This document shows positions 8,026-16,931 of a DNA stretch of 64,000 nucleotides, piece by piece. A program made the position numbers and the translations under genes. The stretch's first letter is position 1. Every line of letters begins with the position of its first letter. Where the stretch lies: NCBI GenBank assembly GCA_021772775.1, contig JAJFLH010000029.1:1-64000 (forward strand). The letters run 5' to 3'. The notes below the pieces were generated by a model. It searched no databases, was not told the DNA's origin, and saw only the letters and a list, made by a program, of their open reading frames with translations. The stretch is from Mariprofundus sp. Its GTDB lineage: Bacteria; Pseudomonadota; Zetaproteobacteria; Mariprofundales; Mariprofundaceae.

Positions 8026-10683
8026 TCAATGTATATTTTCATCATCTACTAGCTCCAGAGCATCATTTTTTCCAGCTCCGGTCTTCTTCACTCCCTTCTG
8101 GCGGAGTGTTTCTGCTTTGCCTGTTTCACCATTCAGCTCATAAGCCTGAATCAGATCATTCGACCAGTTCTTATTCCATGGACACTGCTCATGCCCCTTT
8201 TCCATCAGTGCAATACCCTCTTGGAGATGATGCTTTTGTACATAGATGCTACCAACCATAAAATTGGCTGCTGCATGCTCCGGCACATGATGCATTAGCT
8301 GTTTGAATTTGTATTCTGCCTCATCCAGTTTGCCCTCTTCATAGAGCGCCACACCATCCACCAATAGCCCCGGAACCGGTAAACGCGCCATATCGGTAAT
8401 CGGATCAGGCTCAATTTTTGCATTGGTACCGGCAATCAGTGGTTCCAGATGCTTTTCATAACGCATCCATTTGGCTTTGGAGGTTTTATAGATCGGCTGA
8501 CGCACCTGCCAAACCGAAGCGGTTTTCACCGGCCGATCCAATTCATTAAATGCCAATACCTGCGGCTCCCACTCTACGCCTATATAATCGAGCATCTTGC
8601 GCGCTGAGCCCTCGGTATCATCCACCACATCTTCATAATTGATCTCCAGAATCTCACCCGGAAAGAGCTCATGCCAGTGATGCATCAATAGATTATGATC
8701 AGCCAGTTGCTCGCCGATACTCGTCAAATCATAAGCAAAGCCCATACCACCATGTTTAGCCTGGTAATCGGTAAAGTAGTTGGAGATGGCAATATCGCGC
8801 GGATCACGTCGTACCGAGATAATTTTCGCATTGGGGAAGAGGAATTTAATCAACCCCACATTCTCAAAGTTGTGTGGCAGTTTATCCACCACATGTTTGG
8901 CACTCTCATCAAACTCCTGCAACTCTTTGAGTACATTCTCAGCGATACCGGCCGACACATATGGATTCAGATCATCCACACAGTCCGGATATTGTCGCCC
9001 GGAACCAACATGACGCTCCCAGCGTTCAAGCCCCTGAACCACCTGCGGAATCACCCCCAGCTCACCTGCCCCGAATATCTCGCTGTGACCGGCAAGAATC
9101 TGCTCTATCAGCGTGGTACCCGAACGCGGCATACCGAGTACAAACACCGGCAGAGTGCTATCCGAGCCGCGCTCTTTACGATGTTCATACAGCTCAGGAC
9201 AAAAGGCCGCCCGAGTACGTGCGCAGCTGTTGCGATGTTCTTTGCCATCATATTTCAGAAAACGGCGACTAGCATCATTCGCCTCTTGTGCCATGCCAAA
9301 GGCTTTGTCGTAATCTTTTTGTTTCTCCCAGGCTGAAGCGAGCTGAAACAGCAAGCCCGCGCTCACAGCCCCTTCCATGCTCGGCTGACGTGCAGCTTTC
9401 TCAATCTTGTTCAGTGTCTCCTCATCATCAGGAAATTGCCGTGCATTGATCAGGGCTGAATAACCCTTGGCAGGCGCAATCTCTTTTACCCGCTCAAACA
9501 GTTCCACAGCCTCATCGATCTTGCCGCGCTGCATCTGCTGCTGACCCAAACCCTGCAGAGCAGGTAAAAACCAGGCATTATCATCTAGCAGTTCACGAAA
9601 AAGCTTATCTGCCTCTTCGAAGTTCTGCTCCTGGCTCTCCACCTGCGCCAAAGCATTCTTGGCCTGCAGCCGTAAGTTTTTCAGCATCGCTTCAGGGTGT
9701 TGCTCATCCACTTCCAGCGCTTCTGCAATCCCTACCGCTTTTTCAGCAGCAAAACGCGCCTGTTCATCAGAGCGGTGCAGACAGACTGAGGAAAGCCTGG
9801 CCCATAGGCCTGCCGTCATTTTTTCTTGCTCCTCAGCCAACTTGATAGCCCGACGAAGCAGATGCATGCCCTGCATAAAATGGCCCTGAACTTGTTCCAA
9901 CTCAGCCAGCTGTTCATGCAGCTCGATTTTTTCAGGATAGTATTTTAAACCTTTACGAAGCGCTTCTGATCCTTGATCTTGTCTGTCATGTTTACCCAGC
10001 TGCGCAGCATAACTTGTTAGCAGGCCACACCACTCATCTTCTTCAATGCTTTCACGTTTTTCCTCAAGCCACTCTTCTACTCTCGCAAAGGCTTCATCTG
10101 CAACCCATATCTCCAGCTGCAAACAACGCAGATGCGTGGTCTGCAGCTCTGCAACATGTTCAGGTAGATCATCATAAACATGCTCAAAACTGACAATAGC
10201 TTTATCCAGCCACAGCTGAGCAGCCTCATGATCATCCTGCTCCAGACAGAGTTGAATAAGATTGGTATAGAGCTGCAAACGCCCCGGCTCAATCGCCTCA
10301 GATTGCTCATACAGTTTTTGTGCTTGCTGCAGTTGATTATCATGTGCACAACACCAGGCCAGACGTGCCAGAGCCAAAGCGTGCTTGGCATCATCCTGCA
10401 ATACCGATTCAAGCAGAGCCCGCGCATCATCTACGCGCATGGTAAGAATATATACCGCTGCAAGATCAACGCGCGCACCACTATCCAGATGTTCCATCTG
10501 CTCATCAATCCGAACCAGCAGCGATTCCACCTGATCCCGTTGTCCCAGACTGGCATAAGCAAAAGCCAGCAGCGGCAGAACAGAGATATCCCCACTCTCG
10601 GCCAGATAGCTCTCAGCACCATCCCTCAACTCATCAAACTGCTGATAATAGGCCAATCGGCGTAGTATATTCAGATATGTCAT
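8026..10683 (-). CDS. TPR-repeat sulfotransferase
   Basis: This 885-residue cytoplasmic protein has tetratricopeptide repeats over roughly residues 1-490, a sulfotransferase domain (about 505-780) and more TPR helices at the C-terminus. The PAPS 5'-phosphosulfate loop is clear (LGMPRSGTTLIEQIL, near residue 516), as is the 3'-phosphate motif (VRRDPRDIAISNYF). Such enzymes move sulfate from PAPS to a protein or glycan. Its place directly upstream of tolC-ABC-hlyD, with an adhesin gene next door, suggests that the secreted protein is the target. The ribosome site (GAGGAAT) lies just inside the flanking REP repeats. Confidence 0.92.
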   Translation of the reverse strand: MTYLNILRRLAYYQQFDELRDGAESYLAESGDISVLPLLAFAYASLGQRDQVESLLVRIDEQMEHLDSGARVDLAAVYILTMRVDDARALLESVLQDDAKHALALARLAWCCAHDNQLQQAQKLYEQSEAIEPGRLQLYTNLIQLCLEQDDHEAAQLWLDKAIVSFEHVYDDLPEHVAELQTTHLRCLQLEIWVADEAFARVEEWLEEKRESIEEDEWCGLLTSYAAQLGKHDRQDQGSEALRKGLKYYPEKIELHEQLAELEQVQGHFMQGMHLLRRAIKLAEEQEKMTAGLWARLSSVCLHRSDEQARFAAEKAVGIAEALEVDEQHPEAMLKNLRLQAKNALAQVESQEQNFEEADKLFRELLDDNAWFLPALQGLGQQQMQRGKIDEAVELFERVKEIAPAKGYSALINARQFPDDEETLNKIEKAARQPSMEGAVSAGLLFQLASAWEKQKDYDKAFGMAQEANDASRRFLKYDGKEHRNSCARTRAAFCPELYEHRKERGSDSTLPVFVLGMPRSGTTLIEQILAGHSEIFGAGELGVIPQVVQGLERWERHVGSGRQYPDCVDDLNPYVSAGIAENVLKELQEFDESAKHVVDKLPHNFENVGLIKFLFPNAKIISVRRDPRDIAISNYFTDYQAKHGGMGFAYDLTSIGEQLADHNLLMHHWHELFPGEILEINYEDVVDDTEGSARKMLDYIGVEWEPQVLAFNELDRPVKTASVWQVRQPIYKTSKAKWMRYEKHLEPLIAGTNAKIEPDPITDMARLPVPGLLVDGVALYEEGKLDEAEYKFKQLMHHVPEHAAANFMVGSIYVQKHHLQEGIALMEKGHEQCPWNKNWSNDLIQAYELNGETGKAETLRQKGVKKTGAGKNDALELVDDENIH

Positions 10684-10697
10684 CTATTCCTCTCTCT

Positions 10698-10771
10698 CTA
10701 AAGGGGTCTTAAAAGGGTCTAAAAGGGGTCGGTCTAAAAGGGGGCGGTCTAAAAGGGGTCAGAGCCCTTTT
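10698..10771. repeat. REP-type tandem repeats and hairpin beside the RAYT gene
   Basis: Four degenerate copies of a unit like TAAAAGGGGTCGGTC lead into one complete hairpin at 10751-10771, with AAAAGGG and CCCTTTT arms around GTCAGAG. The hairpin ends 2 nt before the transposase stop codon. The same element recurs beyond the other end of the transposase gene, as expected for REP sequences mobilised by a RAYT. Confidence 0.8.
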
Positions 10772-10773
10772 AG

Positions 10774-11460
10774 TCAATCTTTCTTAGGCCGACCTTGATG
10801 GCTATATCCTACCTTTTGTTTCAACACATGTTCAATCTCTTCACGAAAATGATCATTGCCTAAAGGTGTTCCCGAATGCCATGCCGCCCGAACGCCTTCG
10901 AGTTCAGCCTCTTCAATATGAACTTTAAATAGTTCCTTATAATGCCCGGTTCGCCCAGTATTCGAACTTCCCAAAGCCAGATACTGTTGGTGCGGTGTTA
11001 ACAACAAGTCACAACGCCCCCCTGCATTCGCATGGTAGCTCGACCAACGATAATCACCCGGCTGCTCCACCATTCCTGCACGCACCGGATTACATTCAAT
11101 ATAACGCATACAAATCAGAAAATAACGTTCACTATCAATCAAACTTGCTTTATAACGCCCTTCCCACAAGGTGCCACTACGCCCATATTTGTGATTAATA
11201 TATGGAACATAACACCTGCCCACATATTGCATCACTCTACTTATACCATCTTCTATTTCTGAGCTAAGCAACAGGTGTACATGGTTTGTCATCAACACAT
11301 AAGCATGCAGCTGGCACTCATATTTCTCTAACGCTTCTCTCAAATAACCCAAATATGCAATATAATCCGATTCATCAAAAAATATCGCTTGCCGGTTATT
11401 CCCCCGCTGAACAACATGCGTTGCCATTCCTGGTACAAAAAAACGTGGTTTCCTAGGCAT
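10774..11460 (-). CDS. REP-associated tyrosine transposase (RAYT, Y1_Tnp family)
   Basis: This 228-residue protein belongs to the HUH single-strand transposase superfamily that recognises REP hairpins. The HUH motif is visible as TNHVHLLL (about residues 58-65) and the family signature GRYKASLIDSERYFL-CMRYIECNPVRAGMV follows, with a probable catalytic tyrosine in this region. The start MPRKPRFFVPG is typical. It is flanked on both sides by AAAAGGG..CCCTTTT hairpins and separates the adhesin gene from its secretion operon. A truncated second copy of its 5' end lies 199 bp away. Confidence 0.93.
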   Translation of the reverse strand: MPRKPRFFVPGMATHVVQRGNNRQAIFFDESDYIAYLGYLREALEKYECQLHAYVLMTNHVHLLLSSEIEDGISRVMQYVGRCYVPYINHKYGRSGTLWEGRYKASLIDSERYFLICMRYIECNPVRAGMVEQPGDYRWSSYHANAGGRCDLLLTPHQQYLALGSSNTGRTGHYKELFKVHIEEAELEGVRAAWHSGTPLGNDHFREEIEHVLKQKVGYSHQGRPKKD

Positions 11461-11502
11461 TTCAACCTCCCTTAACTGAGATTCATATCCTTAGTATAGC
11501 AG

Positions 11503-11549
11503 AAAAGGGCTCTGACCCCTTTATCTGAAAAGGGCTCTGACCCCTTTTT
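11503..11549. repeat. Two REP hairpins upstream of the RAYT gene
   Basis: Two adjacent copies (11503-11522 and 11528-11549) have the arms AAAAGGG/CCCCTTT around CTCTGA, in inverse orientation to the copy at 10751-10771. They bracket the transposase together with that copy. Further relics occur at about 11702-11722 and around 11828-11846. Confidence 0.8.
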
Positions 11550-11550
11550 G

Positions 11551-11722
11551 AATATGCAATATAATCCGAGTCATCAAAAAATATCGCTTGCCGGTTATTC
11601 CCCCGCTGAACAACATGCGTTGCCATTCCTGGTACAAAAAAACGTGGCTTCCTGAGCATATCAACCTCCCTTAACTGAGATTCATATCCTTAGTATAGCA
11701 GAAAAGGGCTCCGACCCCTTTT
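11551..11722 (-). pseudogene. Truncated duplicate of the RAYT 5' end
   Basis: Positions 11551-11722 repeat 11352-11523 at an offset of 199 bp with only a few substitutions. The copy includes the upstream region, a REP hairpin and the first ~36 codons (start at 11659, minus strand: MLRKPRFFVPG..). The reading frame then runs into the REP sequence and stops. It is a dead fragment, probably made by recombination or copying at the REP hairpins. Confidence 0.85.
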
Positions 11723-11856
11723 ACCGCAACTAAAGGCCGGATATATGTATGCAACTTTCCTTACTTTGCACATCAAACTTTTTCCTTGCAACGCGGGACG
11801 GACCATATATGTCACCGTAACCTCGACCCCTTTTACCGGTGCCCTTTTAGAGACTT

Positions 11857-14280
11857 TTAAACAAATATATAGCCACTGCTGGCGCGTATTGCTGTAAAAT
11901 TGGCAATCCCTGTCCAGATATCTGCAAACGCCTTCGGAGCGTTTACTCCTGCAGTGTACTCGCCTATACCACCAGAATTTGTTATGAACCCAGCGTTATG
12001 AGAGCGGAACGTCCCAGGACTTGCCCGCAGTAAAGCGGCCGAATTAATTCCCAGATATTTAGCTGCAGCGTTGCCATTCACTGCTATAATGGACGATGAT
12101 GTTCCATCAGCAGCAACCAGCGAAACCGTATCACCTGCAGCTAAATTTGCTCCCCCTGTGAACGTCGTTGCTGCGGCTACAGAATCCACCGTATTGGAGC
12201 CCTCAATTTTCACAACAATATTGTAATCAACGCCCGTGCTGAATGCTGTAGAGCCGTCACTGGCTGTGACTGCTCCGGCGCCAGCGATGGTTAAATCAAA
12301 TACGACGGTAACTGCTCCTGTCACCGTAACCGAGCCGGTTGAAGCACTGCTTAGATTTCCTGCAGCATCCTCACTATAGACATTATATGTACCCGCAGCC
12401 AAACCTGTAGCGGGCAGAGCAGTAGCGGTATTCGCTGATGTGATTGCTACCTTATTCCATAAAGCATCTACAGCAGTTGTGATATCTGCAAGCGAATTTA
12501 CGGTAATATTACTATTCACCAGATACGCCGTCCCTGTCTCACTGCTCTGTACATCGGTGCTGGCCGTATTTGCGATAGTTTCGACTGTAGCCGTGGCTGT
12601 CGGTGCAGTGATATCAACTGTTCTCAGGGTAAAATCAAATGTTGTTACACCACTGACTGCTTTACCTGCTGTATTAACTTCACGTACCTGCACGGAGTTT
12701 GCGCCTTCTACTGCATTGAAACTTGCACTCCAGCTTGTACCACTATCAACACTATACTGCACTGTTGAACCGGCCACCTTTGTCGTCACAGTCAAAGCAC
12801 CATCGTTGGTGATCAGGTCTCCCGCAGTGCCACTATCTGTTGTCAGCCGAACAATGGGAGCCTTTTGCAGTGTGGAGATGGCTGTTATCGTTGTAGCATT
12901 CGCAATTGCCGTTGCCTGAGTTGTTATCGCCGTCACATCCACACCGGCAACACCGGATGTTGCTGTATTCACATCTGCAGAGGTTGTGAAATTCAGCGGA
13001 GTCGTATTGGTATTGGCGGTATTCACTGCATTGGCAATATTTGTGAATACTGTTGATCCACTGCCTGCCGTTGCCGACTCGGCCTGATTAGCAATCTCTG
13101 CCACCTGAACTGCCACCTGTTGGACGGACAGATTACCGGCAGCAAGAGGATCATAGTCGGACAGTGTTGAGCCGGCTGGCAAGGTAATGCCGAGCGCTGT
13201 CTGAACGGCCGTATCGGCCTGAGTTGCAGTTGCACCCGGATTGGCTGCCATATAATCCTGCAAAACAGTGGTCAATGGATTGACTGTGGTGGAACCGGCA
13301 GGCGCTTTCAGTACAAGCGTGTTCGGCAAACCTGTATCGATATTCGTACCACCTACAGCCAAAATCGCTCCTACCGGCGCTCCTGCCTGTAAAATAAACA
13401 TACCATTGGCATCGGTGAGGACACCCGCCTGTAGTTCACCTACCTCGGCTATGCCATTGTTGTTCACATCAATATAGATCTGGGCACCGGAGATATAACC
13501 ATCGGCAACAACACCGGAGCTGAAACCTAATGCATCATTACCCGCTGCATCCTGAATCGCATTGGCATCATTGCCTGCGGTCGGATCCGTATAACTAATT
13601 GTAACGGCTGCACCCGTGGCAACAGCATTGGTTAAGGTTAAAGTAACTGTCATACCTGCAACAGCAACATTGGTGACAGGGTTAGCAACACCACCAACCA
13701 TAACAGAAAAAGCTCCGGCAGCCGGAACATTCACAGCATCCAGAGCCTCATTATAGGTTAAAACTGCTGTTGTTCCCTGAGCTGTTATAGTTTGAATAAC
13801 CGGAGCAACCGTATCGGGAGCTGCAGCTACCGGCGTAGCATGGTTGTTTGCATCATTCATCGCCATCATCGTCACGCCGCCGACTACGGCAACTCCGGCG
13901 AGATATGGCAGCACACTGGCACCGGCTTCTGCTGCCGCAGTGCCTAAATCGGTGGCCGCTTCCCAAACCATGTTGGAGCTACTGATAGTTGCATCACTGC
14001 TTGCGATCGTCTGAACCGCACTACCTGCGCCCAGATCAAAGCTGACCTGCTGACCCTCCGCATAAAAACCATCGATTGTTGCGACAACCTCATCTTCCAG
14101 CTCTACAATCAGTTTGTCACCCTCTTGCCTAAGCTTCAGATGCTCCAGCAGCTGTAAGCTCACACCATCAAGCAGCGAATAAACAGCTCCCGGCTCCGCA
14201 ACTAAAGCATGAGCCTGATCAAGCGCGATCATACGTTCGCCATGACTGGAAGATAAAATACGTAATAAATGAGATGACAT
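11857..14280 (-). CDS. BapA-like type I-secreted adhesin
   Basis: A start at 14280 is chosen because GGGGGA lies just upstream; a longer frame would add 49 Cys-rich residues that look non-coding. Residues 1-145 resemble the BapA/LapF prefix domain, ending in a glycine-zipper-like hydrophobic stretch (AGVAVVGGVTMMA). An SWM/Ig-like repeat follows (about 156-250), then a Ca-binding-like loop (DVNNNGIAEVGE) and more Ig-like repeats. The protein is Ala/Thr/Ser/Val-rich with almost no Cys, as in secreted adhesins. No tandem RTX GGxGxD repeats are seen. A LapG-type TAAG site is not exact (GTAAAEAG near 113-120). The neighbouring type I system is the likely exporter. Confidence 0.85.
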   Translation of the reverse strand: MSSHLLRILSSSHGERMIALDQAHALVAEPGAVYSLLDGVSLQLLEHLKLRQEGDKLIVELEDEVVATIDGFYAEGQQVSFDLGAGSAVQTIASSDATISSSNMVWEAATDLGTAAAEAGASVLPYLAGVAVVGGVTMMAMNDANNHATPVAAAPDTVAPVIQTITAQGTTAVLTYNEALDAVNVPAAGAFSVMVGGVANPVTNVAVAGMTVTLTLTNAVATGAAVTISYTDPTAGNDANAIQDAAGNDALGFSSGVVADGYISGAQIYIDVNNNGIAEVGELQAGVLTDANGMFILQAGAPVGAILAVGGTNIDTGLPNTLVLKAPAGSTTVNPLTTVLQDYMAANPGATATQADTAVQTALGITLPAGSTLSDYDPLAAGNLSVQQVAVQVAEIANQAESATAGSGSTVFTNIANAVNTANTNTTPLNFTTSADVNTATSGVAGVDVTAITTQATAIANATTITAISTLQKAPIVRLTTDSGTAGDLITNDGALTVTTKVAGSTVQYSVDSGTSWSASFNAVEGANSVQVREVNTAGKAVSGVTTFDFTLRTVDITAPTATATVETIANTASTDVQSSETGTAYLVNSNITVNSLADITTAVDALWNKVAITSANTATALPATGLAAGTYNVYSEDAAGNLSSASTGSVTVTGAVTVVFDLTIAGAGAVTASDGSTAFSTGVDYNIVVKIEGSNTVDSVAAATTFTGGANLAAGDTVSLVAADGTSSSIIAVNGNAAAKYLGINSAALLRASPGTFRSHNAGFITNSGGIGEYTAGVNAPKAFADIWTGIANFTAIRASSGYIFV

Positions 14281-14463
14281 CGGTTTCCCCCAAAAAAAGT
14301 AAGGACTATGGGCCATAAATCTAAAAACACAACAATTGGGCTCACATCTCCTGTCATCAAAACACGCAGAACATCCAAACCCATTATTTAAGCTCCGTCC
14401 ATTAGCCTGAATTAAATTGTTAATCAATCTGACTGCACCATATCACTAAGTGAAACCAGCTTA

Positions 14464-14478
14464 CCCCCTAATTGGGGG
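14464..14478. promoter_or_regulatory. GC-boxed dyad upstream of the adhesin gene
   Basis: The sequence CCCCCTAATTGGGGG forms a near-perfect dyad about 184 bp upstream of the adhesin start, inside a 406-bp gap with no gene. It lacks a T-run, so an operator is more likely than a terminator. I do not know the protein that would bind it. I saw nothing else notable in 14281-14686. Confidence 0.35.
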
Positions 14479-14686
14479 AGGGGAAAAACAAGCAATGGAT
14501 CAAAAACATGCGGGGATCAGCCTGGAATATTCTCTGCATAAACAAGTTCACCTGATTAGCTTTTAAACTATTACTGATGTTGCTTGAATAACAGCTAGTC
14601 ATCGCTGCCATCTCACATTATTTGAATCATGCTTTCTTCAGGGTATGCACCTAGATTTCAACAAGTCGATGGAATCAGGAGCGTCA

Positions 14687-15349
14687 CTACTCTTGATGAA
14701 GTGATTCAATCACCTGCCTGATATGTTTCAGCCGTTCCTCACCACTGGGGTGCAGACTCAAAAATGTAGTGTTCTGCTCTGTTGCCCTGGTTAATTTTTC
14801 ATAAAAGCCAAGTGCGCCACTTAAAGCGTATCCGGCCTGGAACATCAGTTGCAGACCTAGCTCATCTGCCTCTGTTTCCTGATGATGAGTGAATATATTT
14901 TCGATCAATGCGGCAGAGGCTCGATGCTGTTTCATATGATGGGCTATTTCATGCGCAATCAATGCAGCATACATATTTTTATCATCACCGATCAACTCAA
15001 GCATATTGAGATTAATCGCAATGCTTTGAACACCATCGAGCGTAGCGGCATATGCATTGGGCCAGGGGTGACCACGATTGGTAATATATAGCTTTGAATG
15101 GACCTGGGCAGCGGCATCAATTTTCGCATGAACATCCAATAGCTCTTTCATAACAGAGCGGCTTATGGAAGCCGCAATAACCTGATCAGGCAATTTCAAG
15201 CTTACATGTTTCGAATCAAGTCTATCGCTCTTTAGGCCTGCTGACACAATGGAGTCAGCCAGCCATAAATGAGGTCTGTTCGCTGTACAGGCAGCAAGTA
15301 CAAACAGACACAAGCTTATGCCCAGCACAAGTAAACCTATTGTTTTCAC
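14687..15349 (-). CDS. M48-family zinc metallopeptidase, lipoprotein
   Basis: This 220-residue protein starts with a lipoprotein signal (SLCLFVLAAC, Cys at about 21), so it is probably anchored to a membrane facing the periplasm. The zinc site is HEIAHH (HExxH), with the third ligand in ETEADELG. The fold matches the M48 peptidases of the BepA/LoiP type that act in outer-membrane protein quality control. It is shorter than BepA and has no TPR tail, closer to LoiP/YcaL. It lies on the same strand as folE but is probably independent. Confidence 0.88.
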   Translation of the reverse strand: MKTIGLLVLGISLCLFVLAACTANRPHLWLADSIVSAGLKSDRLDSKHVSLKLPDQVIAASISRSVMKELLDVHAKIDAAAQVHSKLYITNRGHPWPNAYAATLDGVQSIAINLNMLELIGDDKNMYAALIAHEIAHHMKQHRASAALIENIFTHHQETEADELGLQLMFQAGYALSGALGFYEKLTRATEQNTTFLSLHPSGEERLKHIRQVIESLHQE

Positions 15350-15392
15350 CGGCGAATCATCACTCAGAAATTAGATACAGAAAACTTATCTC

Positions 15393-15986
15393 CTATTTCT
15401 TCATGCCTATCAACTGGAACAGTTCCAGCCTCGATGATGGATTTTTCAAGAAAGCTCCCCTCAACTTGGATGTTGTTGTCCATGAGTCGGGTTTATGCAC
15501 ACCACGATGACACATGCAGAAATGCTGGCACTGAATAATTACTGCCACACCTTTCGGATCGAGCACCTCCTCAATCGCATTGGCGATCTGCATGGTGAGC
15601 TTTTCCTGTACCTGTAGACGCTTGGCATAACCTTCAACCACACGCGCTAATTTGGATAGACCAACCACACGATCACGCGGGATATAAGCAACATGCGCTT
15701 TGCCTACAAATGGCACCATGTGATGTTCACAGTGGCTATGGACATCGATATCTGAAACCAACACCACTTCATCATAACCTTCCACCTCTTCAAAGGTTTT
15801 AAGCAGGTGTTCACGCGGATCTTCCTTATAGCCGGAAAAATGTTCAGCCATGGCCGACAATACACGCGCAGGCGTCTCTTTGAGACCTTCCCGATTCACG
15901 TCTTCACCAATATATTCAAGCATGCCACGCACAAAACCCATGGCTTCGATGTTCTTTTTATCATTGATGTCAAATTCGTCAGTCAT
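15393..15986 (-). CDS. folE: GTP cyclohydrolase I
   Basis: This cytoplasmic enzyme converts GTP to 7,8-dihydroneopterin triphosphate, the first step to folate and related pterins. The 197 residues carry the zinc-binding motifs [11 protein letters not shown] and [10 protein letters not shown] and the [20 protein letters not shown] segment typical of the family. The N-terminus ([22 protein letters not shown]) is also diagnostic. It is a homodecamer in characterised relatives. It is divergent from the histidine phosphatase gene that follows. Confidence 0.96.
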   Translation of the reverse strand: MTDEFDINDKKNIEAMGFVRGMLEYIGEDVNREGLKETPARVLSAMAEHFSGYKEDPREHLLKTFEEVEGYDEVVLVSDIDVHSHCEHHMVPFVGKAHVAYIPRDRVVGLSKLARVVEGYAKRLQVQEKLTMQIANAIEEVLDPKGVAVIIQCQHFCMCHRGVHKPDSWTTTSKLRGAFLKNPSSRLELFQLIGMKK

Positions 15987-16152
15987 CGTCAGTTCCTTTT
16001 CACATACCCTGTCATAGAGATCAAAAGGAGACTCTAATCATCCGGTCATCCAGCAATTACATGGATATATGAACAAGCTTTATTTTATTTATGCGGGCGG
16101 CACCATAGCGGATTATGAAACGCGACAACACATGTTTAACGTAGGGGATAAC

Positions 16153-16752
16153 ATGCTCACGATTGATATATTGCGCCACGGGGCTCTGCAAGGCGGTATA
16201 AAATACCGTGGACAGATCGAAGCTGATCTCACAATCGAAGGACGCGAAAGCATGGATCAGGTCTGGATGGCGCTGGCTGATCAGGTGGAGTGCATCATCA
16301 CATCGCCTTTTTCGCGCTGTTCAATTGCGGCTACAGAGTGGGCCAAACAGAACAATATCCCATGCATTAGCGAACCTCGCCTGTCAGAAATGTATTATGG
16401 TGACTGGGAAGATCAAACGGCAGAACAGATCGAACAGATTTCGCCGGGTTTGCTACAGCAATGGCGCAAAGACCCTACCGGCATGCGTCCGCCCGGTGGT
16501 GGTGAATCACCAGAAGAGTTACGCCAGCGCATTGCATCATGGTGGCATGAAACAACTGAAAGCATCAATGACAAACATATTCTGGTTGTAGGTCATTCAG
16601 GCAGCATGCGTATGCTGATCACCTATGCTCTTGGCCTCCCCATATCAGCCACGCGCGAGATAGATATGCCATACGCCTGCTGGAAACGTCTTCGCCATGA
16701 TCAAAGTGGCACCTATCTTTCTACCCCATCAACAGATCATAAACTCAAATAG
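16153..16752 (+). CDS. Histidine phosphatase family protein (CobC/PhoE-like)
   Basis: The catalytic motif is IDILRHG, followed by YRGQIEADLTIEGRE and GDWED, and a second histidine in VVGHSGSMRML. This matches the alpha-ribazole phosphatase/phosphoglycerate mutase-like branch. I choose the start at 16153 because AGGGGATAAC precedes it and the motif then lies at the usual N-terminal place; a longer frame from 16069 has no good ribosome site. The substrate cannot be told from the sequence; CobC activity in cobalamin salvage is one option. No cobalamin genes are nearby. Confidence 0.8.
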   Translation: MLTIDILRHGALQGGIKYRGQIEADLTIEGRESMDQVWMALADQVECIITSPFSRCSIAATEWAKQNNIPCISEPRLSEMYYGDWEDQTAEQIEQISPGLLQQWRKDPTGMRPPGGGESPEELRQRIASWWHETTESINDKHILVVGHSGSMRMLITYALGLPISATREIDMPYACWKRLRHDQSGTYLSTPSTDHKLK

Positions 16753-16931
16753 TGCATAGCAGAGTGTGGAAACGTCAAAATCGTAAGTCTAGCGTGTCAA
16801 AAAAGTCTTTTATTTATGCTCTATCAATTAAACCCAAATCATAAAACTTCATTTTCACCTTGGCCTGATTATTGCTCGTAGTACCGGCTGGTTAGCGTTC
16901 AATAGCGATAAAAAACAGGAGCTATTCAATA

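Noticed and set aside
10698..10771. Tandem repeats as a possible CRISPR array
   Set aside because: The units are about 12-15 bp with almost no spacers, and they share the hairpin of the adjacent RAYT. This is a REP region.
12440..12919. 159-residue frame on the plus strand, antisense to the adhesin gene
   Set aside because: It is a shadow frame of the Ala/Thr/Val-rich adhesin; its composition (Ser/Thr/Val runs) mirrors the opposite strand and it has no ribosome site.
14464..14478. Terminator for the M48 peptidase gene
   Set aside because: The stem is short, has a 5-base centre and no T-run on either strand, and it lies about 210 bp after the stop codon.
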